Shown: positions 1 through 8,751, numbered from the stretch's first letter. The stretch is 64,000 nt of DNA from Tsukamurella tyrosinosolvens (GCF_900104775.1 NZ_FNSA01000003.1:4884326-4948325), one strand, 5' to 3'. Numbers and translations: made by a program. Notes: generated from the letters alone by a model not told the origin.

Positions 1-2897
1 CTCTGCAGTCGCGTGCGGCTGGCCATCGACCGGTAGTCAGAGCGCAGCGCGCTGAGCTCCGCCGCGATCGCCTTGTTCTGCTCGCGCAGCTGCGCGATCT
101 CGTCGCGGGTCCGGTCGCGCGGGCGGATCGGGCCCGTCGCGGTCTGGTCGGGGCGCGGGACGCCCGGACGCGCGACCGGGTACTCGGCGGTGTCCGGTGC
201 GCCGGCCTCCGCCGCGTCCGCCTCCGCCGTGGCGACCTGCTCCGTGTCCGCGTACACCGGTGCCTGCTCCGTGACGTGCTCGTCGTCCTTGCCGAGGGGC
301 AGCGGCACGGGCACCGTCGGGGCGGCCGTCGGGAGCTCGGCACCGTGGGCGGCACCGTTGGTGGTGCCGTTGGTGTGGCCGTTCACGCCGGCGTGCTCGA
401 CGCGCGCCTTGCCGCGGGCGTGGACATCGGTCGCACCGGCGGCCACGAGCTGCTCGGTGGGCACCGGGATCTCGGCCGTGATCGGCGCGGGGATCGCGGC
501 GGTATCGGCGTTCGCGTCGCCGCGGCCGAGCTGGGCGACGAGCGCCTCGCCCTCGATGTCGACGTTCGGCAGGATCTTGTCGAGCCACTTCGGCAGCCAC
601 CACGCCCACTTGCCGAGCAGCATCATCACCGACGGGATCAGGACCATCCGCACGACGAAGGCGTCGAGCAGCACGGCCGCGGCGAGGCCGAAGCCGATCT
701 CCTTGATGAAGACCTGCTCGTTGAGGATGAACGAGGCGAAGACCGAGATCATGATGATCGCAGCGGCGGTCACCACACGGGCGCCGTACTGCACGCCCGT
801 CACCACGGACTGTGTGGCGTCGCCGGTGTGCACGAACTCCTCGCGCATCCGGGAGACGAGGAAGACCTGGTAGTCCATCGCGAGGCCGAAGACGATGCCG
901 ATCAGGAAGATCGGCAGGAACGAGACCAGCGGCTGCGTGTTGTCGATGAGGCCGAGGGCACCGTCGGTGAAGATCGCGGAGGTGACGCCGAACGTGGCGA
1001 CGACGGACAGCAGGAAGCCCAGAACCGCGGTGAGCGGCACCAGGATCGAGCGGAAGGCGACGAGCAGCAGCAGGAACGCCAGACCCACGACGATTCCGAG
1101 GTAGATCCACAGCGCGTCGCCGAGTTTCTCCGAGATGTCCATCTCGATGGCCGTGCTGCCCGCGACGCCGAGGTCCACGCCGAGCCGCGCCTTCGTGCCG
1201 GCGTCACCGTTGGTCATGGTGCGGAGCTTGGTGACCAGCGTCTTGGTGTCGTCGTCGTTCGGGCCGGACTTGGGCGTCACCATGATGGTGGCGGCCTTGT
1301 TGTCCTGCGCGAGTTGGGCGAGCTGCGCGTTCGCGATGAGCGGCGCGATGTTGGGGTTGGTGTTGAGCTGGTCGACGATCTGCTTGTAGGCGCCCAGGCG
1401 CTGGTTCGGCTGGGCCCCGGCACCGTCGACCGCGACGAGGAGGGTGCCGTTGGCGCCCTTGCCCCAGGCGTCGGAGATGAGGTCGTAGGCCTGGCGCTCC
1501 GACGTGCTCTTCTCGCTCATGCCCGAGCCGGGCAGGGCGGTCTTCATGTCCTTCATCGGGATGGCGAGGATGCCGAGGATGGCGACGCCCGCGACGAGGG
1601 TCACGACGGGAACCTTCTTGACCAGGTTGGCCCAGCGCAGGCCGTTGGCGACGCGGCCCTCGCCCTGGTCCGTGTCCTGCGGATGCAGGCCCTTGACCCG
1701 GCCGGCGAAGACCTTGGAGCCGAACAGGCCCAGCAGGGCCGGGAGCAGCGTCAGCGCCACGATGACGGCGATGAACACGCCCCACGCGGCGGCGACGCCC
1801 ATCTGACCGAGGAAGTCCATGCCGATGAAGGCGAGCGCGGCGAGCGCGATGATCACCGTCAGGCCGGCGAAGATCACGGCGGTGCCGGCGGTGCCGACGG
1901 CGATGCCCGCGGCCTCGGCCCGCTGCTCCTTGGTGGTGGCGCCGAGGCGCCGCAGTTCGTGCCGGTACCGGGACACGATGAACAGCGCGTAGTCGATGGT
2001 GACGGCCAGGCCGATCATCGAGGTCAGGACCGTGGGGAAGGTGCCGAGCTCGATGAAGTGCGAGGCGATCATGACGCCGCCGATGGCCACCGGGACCGCG
2101 ATGATCGCGTTCAGCAGCGGCAGGCCCCAGGCGACGAGCGAGGCGAAGGTGATGATCAGGACGATCGCCGCGACGATCATGCCGATGATCTCGCTGGTCA
2201 TGCCCATGTCCTCGGCACCGCGGGCGGCGGAACCGTCGGCCTCGACCTGCAGCGTGCCGTTCGACGCGGCCTCGCCGGCCTCGCGGGCCTTCTTGATGTC
2301 CTCGGACAGGGTGTCCGGCAGCTCCGTGACCTTGCCGACGAAGTCGACCGTGATCTTGGCGGTCTTGCCGTCGGGGCTCACCGACGAGGTGGCCGCCGCG
2401 TCGGCGTCCTTCTGCGCCTGCGTCTTGGTCGACGCGATGTCCTTGCCCTGCGCCGCGACCGCCTCGAGCTTCGAGCGCTGCTCCGGCGTCAGCGCGTCGG
2501 TGTCCAGCTTGCCCGTCGGGTTGTGCAGGAGCTCCGGATCCTGGACCACGGAGACCTGACGGCCGTCCTGGTCCTTGGTGAGGTTCTTGAGGTCGGCGAT
2601 CGTGCGGTCGATGCCCGCCGCGGCCGCCGGATCGGTGAGCTTGCCGTCCTTGGTGTGGAAGACGATGGTCGCCGAGGCGGTGGTGAACGGGTCGCCGCCG
2701 CTGTCGCCGAAGTTCTCGGAGACGATGTCCGTCGCCTTCGCCGAGGGAAGACCCGGCAGGGAGAAGTTGTCGACCGTGGCGCCCTTGAGAAGCGCGCCGC
2801 CGGTGAGCATGCCGGCGAAGATCAGCAGCCACGCCACGATGACTTTGAAGCGGTTGAGGTAGGCGAACCTCCCCAGCCGGTACAGGAACAGTGCCAT
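1..2897 (-). CDS. MMPL-family RND transporter, 3' end outside window
   Basis: Inner-membrane RND-type exporter of the MmpL/YdfJ group, which typically moves lipids or hydrophobic compounds using proton motive force. The ATG at 2897 opens a protein of 965 residues in the window, with no stop before position 1. Seen: a first membrane helix at about residues 17-37, a periplasmic loop to about 225, a block of helices from about 230, a second large loop, and a second block from about 590 to 765. The C-terminal tail (about 765-965) is Ala/Pro/Thr-rich, low in complexity and probably cytosolic. The two-fold layout of helix-loop-helix blocks is the family hallmark. The N-terminus does not resemble MmpL3, so the substrate cannot be named. 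It is divergent from the lipoprotein gene at 3041. Confidence 0.9.
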   Translation of the reverse strand, partial: MALFLYRLGRFAYLNRFKVIVAWLLIFAGMLTGGALLKGATVDNFSLPGLPSAKATDIVSENFGDSGGDPFTTASATIVFHTKDGKLTDPAAAAGIDRTIADLKNLTKDQDGRQVSVVQDPELLHNPTGKLDTDALTPEQRSKLEAVAAQGKDIASTKTQAQKDADAAATSSVSPDGKTAKITVDFVGKVTELPDTLSEDIKKAREAGEAASNGTLQVEADGSAARGAEDMGMTSEIIGMIVAAIVLIITFASLVAWGLPLLNAIIAVPVAIGGVMIASHFIELGTFPTVLTSMIGLAVTIDYALFIVSRYRHELRRLGATTKEQRAEAAGIAVGTAGTAVIFAGLTVIIALAALAFIGMDFLGQMGVAAAWGVFIAVIVALTLLPALLGLFGSKVFAGRVKGLHPQDTDQGEGRVANGLRWANLVKKVPVVTLVAGVAILGILAIPMKDMKTALPGSGMSEKSTSERQAYDLISDAWGKGANGTLLVAVDGAGAQPNQRLGAYKQIVDQLNTNPNIAPLIANAQLAQLAQDNKAATIMVTPKSGPNDDDTKTLVTKLRTMTNGDAGTKARLGVDLGVAGSTAIEMDISEKLGDALWIYLGIVVGLAFLLLLVAFRSILVPLTAVLGFLLSVVATFGVTSAIFTDGALGLIDNTQPLVSFLPIFLIGIVFGLAMDYQVFLVSRMREEFVHTGDATQSVVTGVQYGARVVTAAAIIMISVFASFILNEQVFIKEIGFGLAAAVLLDAFVVRMVLIPSVMMLLGKWAWWLPKWLDKILPNVDIEGEALVAQLGRGDANADTAAIPAPITAEIPVPTEQLVAAGATDVHARGKARVEHAGVNGHTNGTTNGAAHGAELPTAAPTVPVPLPLGKDDEHVTEQAPVYADTEQVATAEADAAEAGAPDTAEYPVARPGVPRPDQTATGPIRPRDRTRDEIAQLREQNKAIAAELSALRSDYRSMASRTRLQ

Positions 2898-3001
2898 GCG
2901 AGTCACTCCAGGTCGTCGAGGCGCGACGGGCTGCGCGATACGGGTCGCTGTCGAGTGTACCGATCGTTGCCGCCCGCAATAATGTCGCTGACCGGCACTT
3001 T

Positions 3002-3017
3002 TGTGAGGCTCATCACC
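3002..3017. promoter_or_regulatory. CRP/GlxR-like dyad
   Basis: TGTGA-GGCTCA-TCACC fits the TGTGA-N6-TCACA consensus of CRP/GlxR-type regulators with one mismatch. It ends 23 bases before the lipoprotein ATG, in the divergent region shared with the MMPL gene. Its core is nearly identical to the site at 8900. The match is seen in the sequence; binding is inferred. Confidence 0.5.
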
Positions 3018-3040
3018 AGTTCGCGGGTAGCGTGCAGGGC

Positions 3041-3436
3041 ATGACCGCATTTCAGCACTTCGCAACGCCTGTCACAGCCGTCGCAACTGCAACAGTGTGC
3101 GGCCTGCTCCTCGCGGGCTGCGGCAGTTCCTCCGACCCGGCCGCGAGCCCCGCGCCGTCCGGCGCACCGTCGGCCACGACGACGGTGGCCGAGACCCGCG
3201 CCGAGATGTGCGGGCAGACCCGCGGCCCCGACGGCGCCCTGTACGTGCACGCGCTGGGCACCACGAAGGTCGACTGCGCCGAGGCCATGCGCGTCGCCAA
3301 CGCCTTCGGACCGCAGATCGCGATGGCGAAGCCCGCCACCGTCGAGGGCTGGAACTGCACGTTCCCGCAGACCCCCGGCATGCTCGCGCGCTGCGACAGC
3401 GGCGACAAGGCGATCGGCTTCTTCAGCTCCCACTGA
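3041..3436 (+). CDS. Putative secreted lipoprotein
   Basis: Small exported lipoprotein of 131 residues with no function I recognise. Residues 1-26 form a signal peptide (hydrophobic stretch at about 10-25) followed by the lipobox LLAGC, with Cys27 as the acylated residue. A Ser/Pro/Ala/Thr-rich linker follows to about residue 47. The remaining small domain contains several cysteines (near CGQT, VDCAE, WNCTF, ARCDS), probably two disulfides outside the membrane. The ATG at 3041 places the signal peptide correctly; longer in-frame GTG starts would not. The last 14 bases overlap the end of the convergent acetyltransferase gene. Confidence 0.75.
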   Translation: MTAFQHFATPVTAVATATVCGLLLAGCGSSSDPAASPAPSGAPSATTTVAETRAEMCGQTRGPDGALYVHALGTTKVDCAEAMRVANAFGPQIAMAKPATVEGWNCTFPQTPGMLARCDSGDKAIGFFSSH

Positions 3437-4259
3437 CGGCCGCGAGCGCGGCGGCCTCGCCCTCGGGCAGGTCGATCGCGAAGGTCTCGGCGAGGATCGC
3501 CCGACGGTCCGCCGCCGCGTACGGCACGGACTCCTTGCCCCCGTCGGGGCGGGTCGTGATCACCGCGTCGCGCGTGAGGACGCGCCGCTCACCGGGCCGG
3601 TTGACCACGGCCATGAGCCGCCCGCGGAACGGCGAGTGCGGCGAGGTCGCCACGTAGAAGTTCGTCATCCGCAGGTCGGACCACGTGCGGTCGGTGAGCG
3701 CGAACCGGTACTGGGGCCGCCACTGCCCCGAGCTCGGGTCGAGGAAGTCGAGCCGCCACTCCTCGCCGAAGCCGACGGTCTCGGCGGTGAGCCGGTAGCG
3801 CCAGCCGCCGGCGTCCTGCTCCAGGCCGCTCTCCAGCCGGAGCGGCGCGAGCGGGACGGCGCCGAAGCCGACCTCCGCGAGGTGCGGCGCACCGTCGACC
3901 TCCACGACGAGCAGGGCGTGCGTGCTCGCCGACGGGCGGCCGTCGACCAGAACCCGCCCGGACGCGGCGCCGAACCGGAAGCCCGTGCGCTGCAGGACCG
4001 CGGCGAGCAGCGGGACGTGGCCCGTACAGCCGTAGCCGCGGCGGCCGTCGATCATCCGCCGCTGCAGGGCGTCGACGGTGAGCTCGCCCGGGACACCCCG
4101 GACGGCGTCGAAGTTCTCCCACGGCAGGGTGGTCGCGTGCGCCCGGACCAGCGCGGACAGGCCGGTGAGGTCGGGCGTCGGCGGGTCGCTCAGGCCGACG
4201 CGCTCCAGGTACCGCGGCAGGTCGAGGGCGGGCGCGCCCCAGGCACCGTCGTCGTTCAT
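3423..4259 (-). CDS. Arylamine N-acetyltransferase homologue with altered active site
   Basis: 278-residue protein of the NAT family, which transfers an acetyl group from acetyl-CoA to arylamines or hydrazides through a Cys-His-Asp triad. Seen: the N-terminal PWENF motif (residues 46-50), His114 in STHALLV, and the VGFG motif (130-133). The usual RGGYC is here RRGYGC, so the cysteine (Cys78) lies one residue late. The usual Asp before VGFG is Glu129. Length is normal for the family. Either the triad has shifted to Cys-His-Glu or the protein is not a standard acetyltransferase. The start is the ATG at 4259, preceded by GAGGA. It is convergent with the lipoprotein gene. Confidence 0.8.
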   Translation of the reverse strand: MNDDGAWGAPALDLPRYLERVGLSDPPTPDLTGLSALVRAHATTLPWENFDAVRGVPGELTVDALQRRMIDGRRGYGCTGHVPLLAAVLQRTGFRFGAASGRVLVDGRPSASTHALLVVEVDGAPHLAEVGFGAVPLAPLRLESGLEQDAGGWRYRLTAETVGFGEEWRLDFLDPSSGQWRPQYRFALTDRTWSDLRMTNFYVATSPHSPFRGRLMAVVNRPGERRVLTRDAVITTRPDGGKESVPYAAADRRAILAETFAIDLPEGEAAALAAVSGS

Positions 4260-4370
4260 CGTTTCCTCCTGAAAAGAACCCCGGATCATGGTGCCTCACC
4301 CGTGCGGACTACGCAGGTCCACCCGCGCGGGTGATCCTCCGCCGCGGGCTCCGTCCCTAGCGTTTCCCGC

Positions 4371-5054
4371 ATGAAGAAACTGCTGGTGGGCGCCCTGCTG
4401 GTGCTCGTCTTCCTCGCCTACTCCCTTCCCCCATACCTCACGGGCGGCAGCCGGGTGCCGCTCGACGACCAGCCGAACTGGTACTACGGGCTGCTCGTCG
4501 GGCACATCCTGCTCGGCTCCGTCGCGATGCTCGCCGGGCTGGTGCAGCTGGGCCGCCGCTGGTTCGCGAAGTACCACTGGATCGCGGGCCGGATCTACGT
4601 CGCGTGCGCGCTGCCCGTCGGGCTCGCGGCCATCGCGATCGGCACGGTGACGCCGTTCGGGCCGGTCAACGCCGCGTCCAACGTGACGCTGGGCTCGCTG
4701 ATGCTGCTGTTCACGGCGCTCGGTGTGCGGGCGATCGTCGGCGGCGACGTGGCGGCCCACCGTCGCTGGATGCTGCGCAGCGCGGCGCTCATGTACTCGG
4801 TGATCATCAACCGGATCCTGGGCCCGATCTCGTTCCTCGTCCTCGACGCCGCCGGGGTGCCGGAGTCCTTCATGGACTCGTGGGGGCCGGCGATCGTCGC
4901 GTGGCCGAGCTGGCTGATCGCGATCGGCTTCTGCGAGTGGTGGCTGCGGCGAACCCCGCGGCGCCGCACGCCGGGCACCCGGGCCCGGAACGGGAAAGAC
5001 CCCCTCCGACCGGGGTCGGAGAGGGTCTCTCTCAGCGGTGGCGGAGGGATTTGA
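4371..5054 (+). CDS. DUF2306 membrane protein
   Basis: 227-residue integral membrane protein of the DUF2306 family, function unknown. Seen: an N-terminal helix (residues 4-22), helices at about 44-62, 74-92, 103-122 and 136-160, and the family's AHRRWMLRS motif after the fourth helix. Helix pairs with conserved His/Arg suggest a cytochrome-like or transporter fold, but this is inference. The reading frame runs through a GC hairpin and stops inside the opposite-strand tRNA-Ser gene, so the last 20 or so residues (GKDPLRPG and onward) are not part of the domain. It shares no operon with neighbours. Confidence 0.75.
   Translation: MKKLLVGALLVLVFLAYSLPPYLTGGSRVPLDDQPNWYYGLLVGHILLGSVAMLAGLVQLGRRWFAKYHWIAGRIYVACALPVGLAAIAIGTVTPFGPVNAASNVTLGSLMLLFTALGVRAIVGGDVAAHRRWMLRSAALMYSVIINRILGPISFLVLDAAGVPESFMDSWGPAIVAWPSWLIAIGFCEWWLRRTPRRRTPGTRARNGKDPLRPGSERVSLSGGGGI
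4998..5027. terminator. Hairpin terminator, probably for tRNA-Ser(CGA)
   Basis: GACCCCCTCCGAC and GTCGGAGAGGGTC form a 13-base stem with one mismatch and a four-base loop (CGGG). On the minus strand it is followed by a short T tract, directly downstream of the tRNA 3' end. It lies inside the 3' part of the DUF2306 reading frame. Confidence 0.65.
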
Positions 5055-5123
5055 ACCCTCGGTACGGGGTTACCGCACACAGCATTTCGAGTGCTGCACC
5101 TTCGGCCGCTCGGACACGCCACC
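5036..5123 (-). tRNA. tRNA-Ser (anticodon CGA)
   Basis: 88-nt gene with acceptor stem GGTGGCG/CGCCACC and discriminator G. The anticodon stem CAGCA/TGCTG encloses loop CTCGAAA, giving anticodon CGA, which reads UCG. The long variable arm is typical of a class II serine tRNA, and the T-loop GGTTCAAATCC is present. CCA is not encoded. The plus-strand DUF2306 frame overlaps its 3' end. Confidence 0.95.
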
Positions 5124-5169
5124 GTCGCGAAACTTTACCGGAAGACGACTCAGGCGTTAAATCGGCAGG

Positions 5170-5634
5170 TCAGGAGCGGTGCGGCCGGAAGAAGTCGTGC
5201 AGCAGCGCGGCACACTCGGCCTCCCGGACGCCGCCGCGCACGGTGACCCGGTGGGTGACGCGGGGGTCGCGGACCACGTCCCACACCGAGCCGACCGCGC
5301 CGGTCTTGGGCTCGAAGGCGCCGAAGACGAGGTGGCCGATGCGGGCCGAGACCAGCGCCCCGGCGCACATGGCGCAGGGCTCCAGGGTGACGGCCAGGGT
5401 GCAGCCCTCGAGCCGCCAGCCGTCGCCGAACGTCGCGGCCGCCTCGCGGATCGCGAGGATCTCGGCGTGGGCGGTCGGGTCGCCGAGCTGCTCCCGACGG
5501 TTCCCGGCGAGCGCGAGCACGGCACCGTCGGGCCCGATCACCGCAGCACCGACCGGCACGTCGTCGGGGCCCGCGAGCCGCGCGGCCTCGAGCGCGAAGC
5601 CCATCGCCGTGCGCTCGGCGTCCAGCAGCGCCAC
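5170..5634 (-). CDS. tadA: tRNA adenosine(34) deaminase TadA
   Basis: Zinc deaminase that converts A34 of tRNA-Arg(ACG) to inosine; the substrate tRNA gene is at 26,548. 154 residues, normal for TadA. Seen: the catalytic HAE motif (about residues 56-58) and the zinc-binding PCAMC (about 86-90). The GTG start at 5634 shares one base with the stop of the upstream partner gene (TAGTG), so the two are translationally coupled. An internal ATG ten codons later would also spare the catalytic core, but coupling favours the GTG. Confidence 0.92.
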   Translation of the reverse strand: MALLDAERTAMGFALEAARLAGPDDVPVGAAVIGPDGAVLALAGNRREQLGDPTAHAEILAIREAAATFGDGWRLEGCTLAVTLEPCAMCAGALVSARIGHLVFGAFEPKTGAVGSVWDVVRDPRVTHRVTVRGGVREAECAALLHDFFRPHRS

Positions 5635-6152
5635 TAGCCCAGCGCGTCGAGGATCACGCCCAGCTCGGCGTCGAACCGGAGGCGCTCCGCGATCACCTGG
5701 AGCTGCTCGTCGGGGTAGAGATCCGGGTCGGCGAGCAGCACGCTCAGCTCCTGCTCGCCGAGGCCGAGATCACCGAGGATGCCGAGGTCGCCCTCGGGCC
5801 ACGGGTCGGTGTCCTCGATCTCCTCGGGGTCGATGTCCGGCACGTCGACGTCGAGCCGATCCAGCGCCTGCACGGCGAGTTCGTCGAAGACGGCGGCGGT
5901 CGCGTCGGAGAGCAACAGCCGCGTGCCCGACGGGCCGGGCCGCACGATGACGAAGTACTCGTCGTCCACGTTGAGCAGCCCGATCACGGCGCCGGTCGCG
6001 CGCAGCGCCTTGAGCTCCTGCTCGGCCTTGGCGATACTGCCGAGGGCCCCGGGGTCGAGCAGGTGCACCGTCCAGGCGGTCTCCCCGCGGATCACGGCCA
6101 CGGCGTAGCCGTCGGTGTCGTCGTAACGCTCCGGTGAGGTCTCTGCGGCCAT
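5634..6152 (-). CDS. tRNA adenosine deaminase-associated protein
   Basis: 172-residue acidic cytosolic protein that in actinobacteria regularly lies directly upstream of tadA and is named for that linkage; its biochemical role is unknown to me. Seen: an N-terminal alpha/beta region (about residues 14-95) and a very acidic stretch (DVDVPDIDPEEIEDTD) at about 100-116. The ATG at 6152 is the only well-placed start. A one-base overlap with tadA indicates an operon. It is divergent from tyrA at 6232, with about 80 bases between the starts. Confidence 0.85.
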   Translation of the reverse strand: MAAETSPERYDDTDGYAVAVIRGETAWTVHLLDPGALGSIAKAEQELKALRATGAVIGLLNVDDEYFVIVRPGPSGTRLLLSDATAAVFDELAVQALDRLDVDVPDIDPEEIEDTDPWPEGDLGILGDLGLGEQELSVLLADPDLYPDEQLQVIAERLRFDAELGVILDALG

Positions 6153-6231
6153 GTGTTGAACCGTATCCGTAAACGCGCGTCCGCGACACGTCTCATACGG
6201 CTTCCTCACACCGCTGTGGAACGCTAGCGGG

Positions 6232-7191
6232 GTGTCCACACCTCATTCCGGCGTCCCCGTGTGCGTCCTCGGCCTCGGCCTGATCGGCGGATCGATCCTC
6301 CGCGCCCTCGGCCGCACGGGACGCCCCGCCTACGGCTGGAACCGCTCGGCCGCCGCCGTCGACGACGCCGGAGCCGCCGGCTTCGACGCCTCGTCGGACC
6401 TCGCCGCGACCCTGCGTCGCGCGGAGGAGGGCGGGCACGTCGTCGTGGTCGCGGTGCCCGTCCCCGCGCTCGACGGGGTGCTCGCCGCCGTCGCGGAGCA
6501 CGCCCCGAACGCCTGGCTGACCGACGCGGTGAGCGTCAAGGGCGACGTCGCGCGGCGGGTCGCCGCCGCCGGCCTGACGGGGCGGTACGCGGGCGGCCAC
6601 CCGATGGCCGGGACCGCCTTCTCCGGCTGGGAGGCCACCGACGCCGCGCTGTTCGACGGCGCGACCTGGGTGGTCACCGCCGACGACGAGACCCCGGCGG
6701 ACGCCTGGCGCCTCGCCGCGAGCGTCGGGCTGGACTGCGGGGCGGCCATCGTGCCCGCGGGATCCACCGAGCACGACGCTGCCGTCGCGCGGATCTCGCA
6801 CTCCGTGCACGTGGTGGCCGAGGCCGTCGCGATCACCGCCGAGCTCGACCCGGCCGCGAAGCAGCTGGCCCTCTCGCTGGCCGCGAGCAGCTTCCGCGAC
6901 GTCACGCGCGTGGCGGGCACGGCCCCGTCGCTGGTGAACGCGATGTGCGAGGCGAACGCCCCGGCACTCCTCGACGCGCTCGACGACACCATCGCGGAAC
7001 TGCGGGCCGCGCGGGCGGAGCTCGCCGAACGGGGCACCGTCGGCGCGATCACCGAGCGCGGCTACGCGGCGCGCCGGAGGTACGAGAACGCCCGCCGCAC
7101 CCCGTTCTCCCCCGTGCTCGACGGGGCGGGGTGGCAGCGGGCGCTGCGCGAGGCCGGCCACGCCGGGGGCGTGGTCACGGCACTCGACTGA
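6232..7191 (+). CDS. tyrA: Prephenate dehydrogenase
   Basis: NAD(P)-dependent enzyme oxidising prephenate to 4-hydroxyphenylpyruvate in tyrosine synthesis. 319 residues. Seen: an N-terminal Rossmann nucleotide motif GLGLIGGS (residues 14-21) and the family's GGHPMAG motif (about 122-128) with the catalytic histidine, followed by an all-helical C-terminal dimerisation domain. No ACT or chorismate mutase domain is fused. The start is a GTG at 6232. The product would be the substrate for the aminotransferase encoded at 31,155. The stop abuts the convergent next gene with no gap. Confidence 0.93.
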   Translation: MSTPHSGVPVCVLGLGLIGGSILRALGRTGRPAYGWNRSAAAVDDAGAAGFDASSDLAATLRRAEEGGHVVVVAVPVPALDGVLAAVAEHAPNAWLTDAVSVKGDVARRVAAAGLTGRYAGGHPMAGTAFSGWEATDAALFDGATWVVTADDETPADAWRLAASVGLDCGAAIVPAGSTEHDAAVARISHSVHVVAEAVAITAELDPAAKQLALSLAASSFRDVTRVAGTAPSLVNAMCEANAPALLDALDDTIAELRAARAELAERGTVGAITERGYAARRRYENARRTPFSPVLDGAGWQRALREAGHAGGVVTALD

Positions 7192-7806
7192 CTACTCGAC
7201 GCGGCTCGACAGGCCCGGGTAGTCGACGATGAAGCCGTCGGCGTCGACGGACACCTTCGAGCTGCTGATCGGGGAGATCACCGTGATGCCGTCGGCGGCA
7301 CCGTCGTAGTTGATGACCGTCTCCTTGACCGCGAGGCTGGGCAGGTCGACGTACACGACCGGCACGTCGATCTCCTCGGGGTGGCTCTGCAGGTCGAACC
7401 GTCGGATCGTGAGGGCGTTGAAGAACGCGGACTTGAGCACGTCGACGCTGAGCGCACCGGAGAAGAAGCCGCGCTCGGAGCCCTGCGCGCCCTGCACGAG
7501 CCAGTGGTTCTCGCCGTCGCGCGCGATCGTCACCTGCGCCTCGCCGGCCTCGGTGAGGGCGTGCACGGAGAGCCGCTTGGTGACGCCCTCGTCGTCGGTG
7601 ACCAGGTCGTACGAGGCGTTGAAGGCCGGGCCCTCGGCCGACGGGGCCGCGATGATCCGGCCGTAGGCCTTGATCCGGTCGCCCGTGAGCTGCACGCGCA
7701 CCGACTCGAGGAGGTTCCCGTCCTCGGACCGCCAGGTGAGGATCCTGGGCCAGCTCGCGCCGGTGATCACGGTGGCCACTGCGTCTGCGGATGTAGGGGT
7801 ACTCAC
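7192..7806 (-). CDS. Putative glycolipid-binding protein (DUF1089-like)
   Basis: 204-residue cytosolic protein resembling the putative glycolipid-binding family. The features that support this are an N-terminal W-R-x-E strand with alternating beta pattern and the C-terminal FIVDYPGL signature (about residues 193-200), which is characteristic of the family. No signal peptide or membrane segment is seen. The fold is expected to be a beta-barrel that binds a lipid-linked sugar; this role is family-level knowledge only. The ATG at 7806 is the start. It ends exactly where tyrA ends on the other strand. Confidence 0.6.
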   Translation of the reverse strand: MSTPTSADAVATVITGASWPRILTWRSEDGNLLESVRVQLTGDRIKAYGRIIAAPSAEGPAFNASYDLVTDDEGVTKRLSVHALTEAGEAQVTIARDGENHWLVQGAQGSERGFFSGALSVDVLKSAFFNALTIRRFDLQSHPEEIDVPVVYVDLPSLAVKETVINYDGAADGITVISPISSSKVSVDADGFIVDYPGLSSRVE

Positions 7807-7915
7807 GTCCCCTACGGTAACTCCTCACATAGGGCGCGAACGAACCCCTGTGGCCGGTGGACGCCCCGCGGAGCCGCTGTGCGTCCGCTCACACGGGGCG
7901 TGCCCATCGAGCCCG

Positions 7916-8308
7916 CTACAGGGCGGCGACGGCCTCGAGCTCGACGACCTGATCGTCGTAGCGGAGCCGGCTGACGCCGACGATCGACACGGGCGGCAGG
8001 TCCACGAAGACCTCGGCCAGCGTCTCGCCCGCGACCTGCAGGTCCACCTGCAGATGCTCGGCGACGAAGACCGTGAGCCGGGCGACGTCGGACAGCTGCG
8101 CGCCGCGCTCGCCCAGGATCACCCGGAGGTTCGCGACGGCCGCGCGGACCTGGCCCTGCACGTCGCCCGGGGCGACGGTGGTGCCGCCCTGGTCGAGCGG
8201 GGCGACGCCGGCGACGTGCAGGGTGGCGCCCGCGGGCACCGTCGCGCTGTACGCGTGCTCGACCGCCGTGGTCAGCTGGTCCGAGCCGTGGAGCTGCACC
8301 TCACCCAT
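7916..8308 (-). CDS. RidA/YjgF family protein
   Basis: 130-residue member of the RidA family, which hydrolyses reactive enamine/imine intermediates released by PLP enzymes; some members have other roles. Seen: the family core, with the hydrophobic strand LHVAGVAPL, the segment QVRAAVANLRVILGERG, and VARLTVFVAEH. The C-terminal conserved Arg-containing segment reads VSRLRYDDQVVELEAVA. The start is the ATG at 8308. The upstream gene ends only two bases earlier, so both are probably one transcript. Confidence 0.8.
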   Translation of the reverse strand: MGEVQLHGSDQLTTAVEHAYSATVPAGATLHVAGVAPLDQGGTTVAPGDVQGQVRAAVANLRVILGERGAQLSDVARLTVFVAEHLQVDLQVAGETLAEVFVDLPPVSIVGVSRLRYDDQVVELEAVAAL

Positions 8309-8310
8309 GA

Positions 8311-8751
8311 TCAGGCGGCGTTCTTCTGGACGGCCGCGCCGACGCGGGGCAGCGCCGCGACGACGTTCTCCTTGGCCTTGCCGCGCAGGCTCGAGTAGGC
8401 CTTGCGCAGCGCGGGCTGGCTGGTGGACTCGGCCTTCTTGTCGGTGACGGCGAGCAGCGCGTCGCCGACGGCGTCGCCGCGGGCCGCGAGGAACTGGCCG
8501 AAGTCGCCGGGGCCCTGGGCCTGGAACTCGGTCCAGAAGGGGTCGAGCGCGGCGGCGAAGTCGGGCAGCAGCTTGGTCAGCGCCGACTCGATGACGTTCG
8601 GGGAGACCTTCTTGACCGCGGAGTACGCGGTCTTGATGACGGTGCCGGACAGCCCGCTCTTGTCCCCCACCTCGGCTTCGACGACCGACGCGAAGTCGGC
8701 GACGACGGCCGGCTGGCGCGCGGGATCGAGGAGCGTGGTGGTCAGCGACAT
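8311..8751 (-). CDS. Conserved actinobacterial protein (DUF6918-like)
   Basis: 146-residue soluble, helix-rich protein that resembles a family conserved in mycobacteria and relatives, recognised from the pattern TLLDPARQPAVVADF at the N-terminus and GDFGQFLAARGDAVGDALL in the middle. Function unknown. No membrane segment or catalytic motif is visible. Basic residues cluster in the last third (KAYSSLRGKAKENV). The ATG at 8751 is preceded by a GGAGGT-like ribosome site. Two bases separate it from the RidA gene downstream. Confidence 0.6.
   Translation of the reverse strand: MSLTTTLLDPARQPAVVADFASVVEAEVGDKSGLSGTVIKTAYSAVKKVSPNVIESALTKLLPDFAAALDPFWTEFQAQGPGDFGQFLAARGDAVGDALLAVTDKKAESTSQPALRKAYSSLRGKAKENVVAALPRVGAAVQKNAA

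Noticed and set aside
276..3044. A 922-codon plus-strand open frame opposite the MMPL gene
   Set aside because: It is an antisense shadow: Arg/Asp/His-rich low-complexity translation, no domain, and the minus-strand frame encodes a clear RND transporter.
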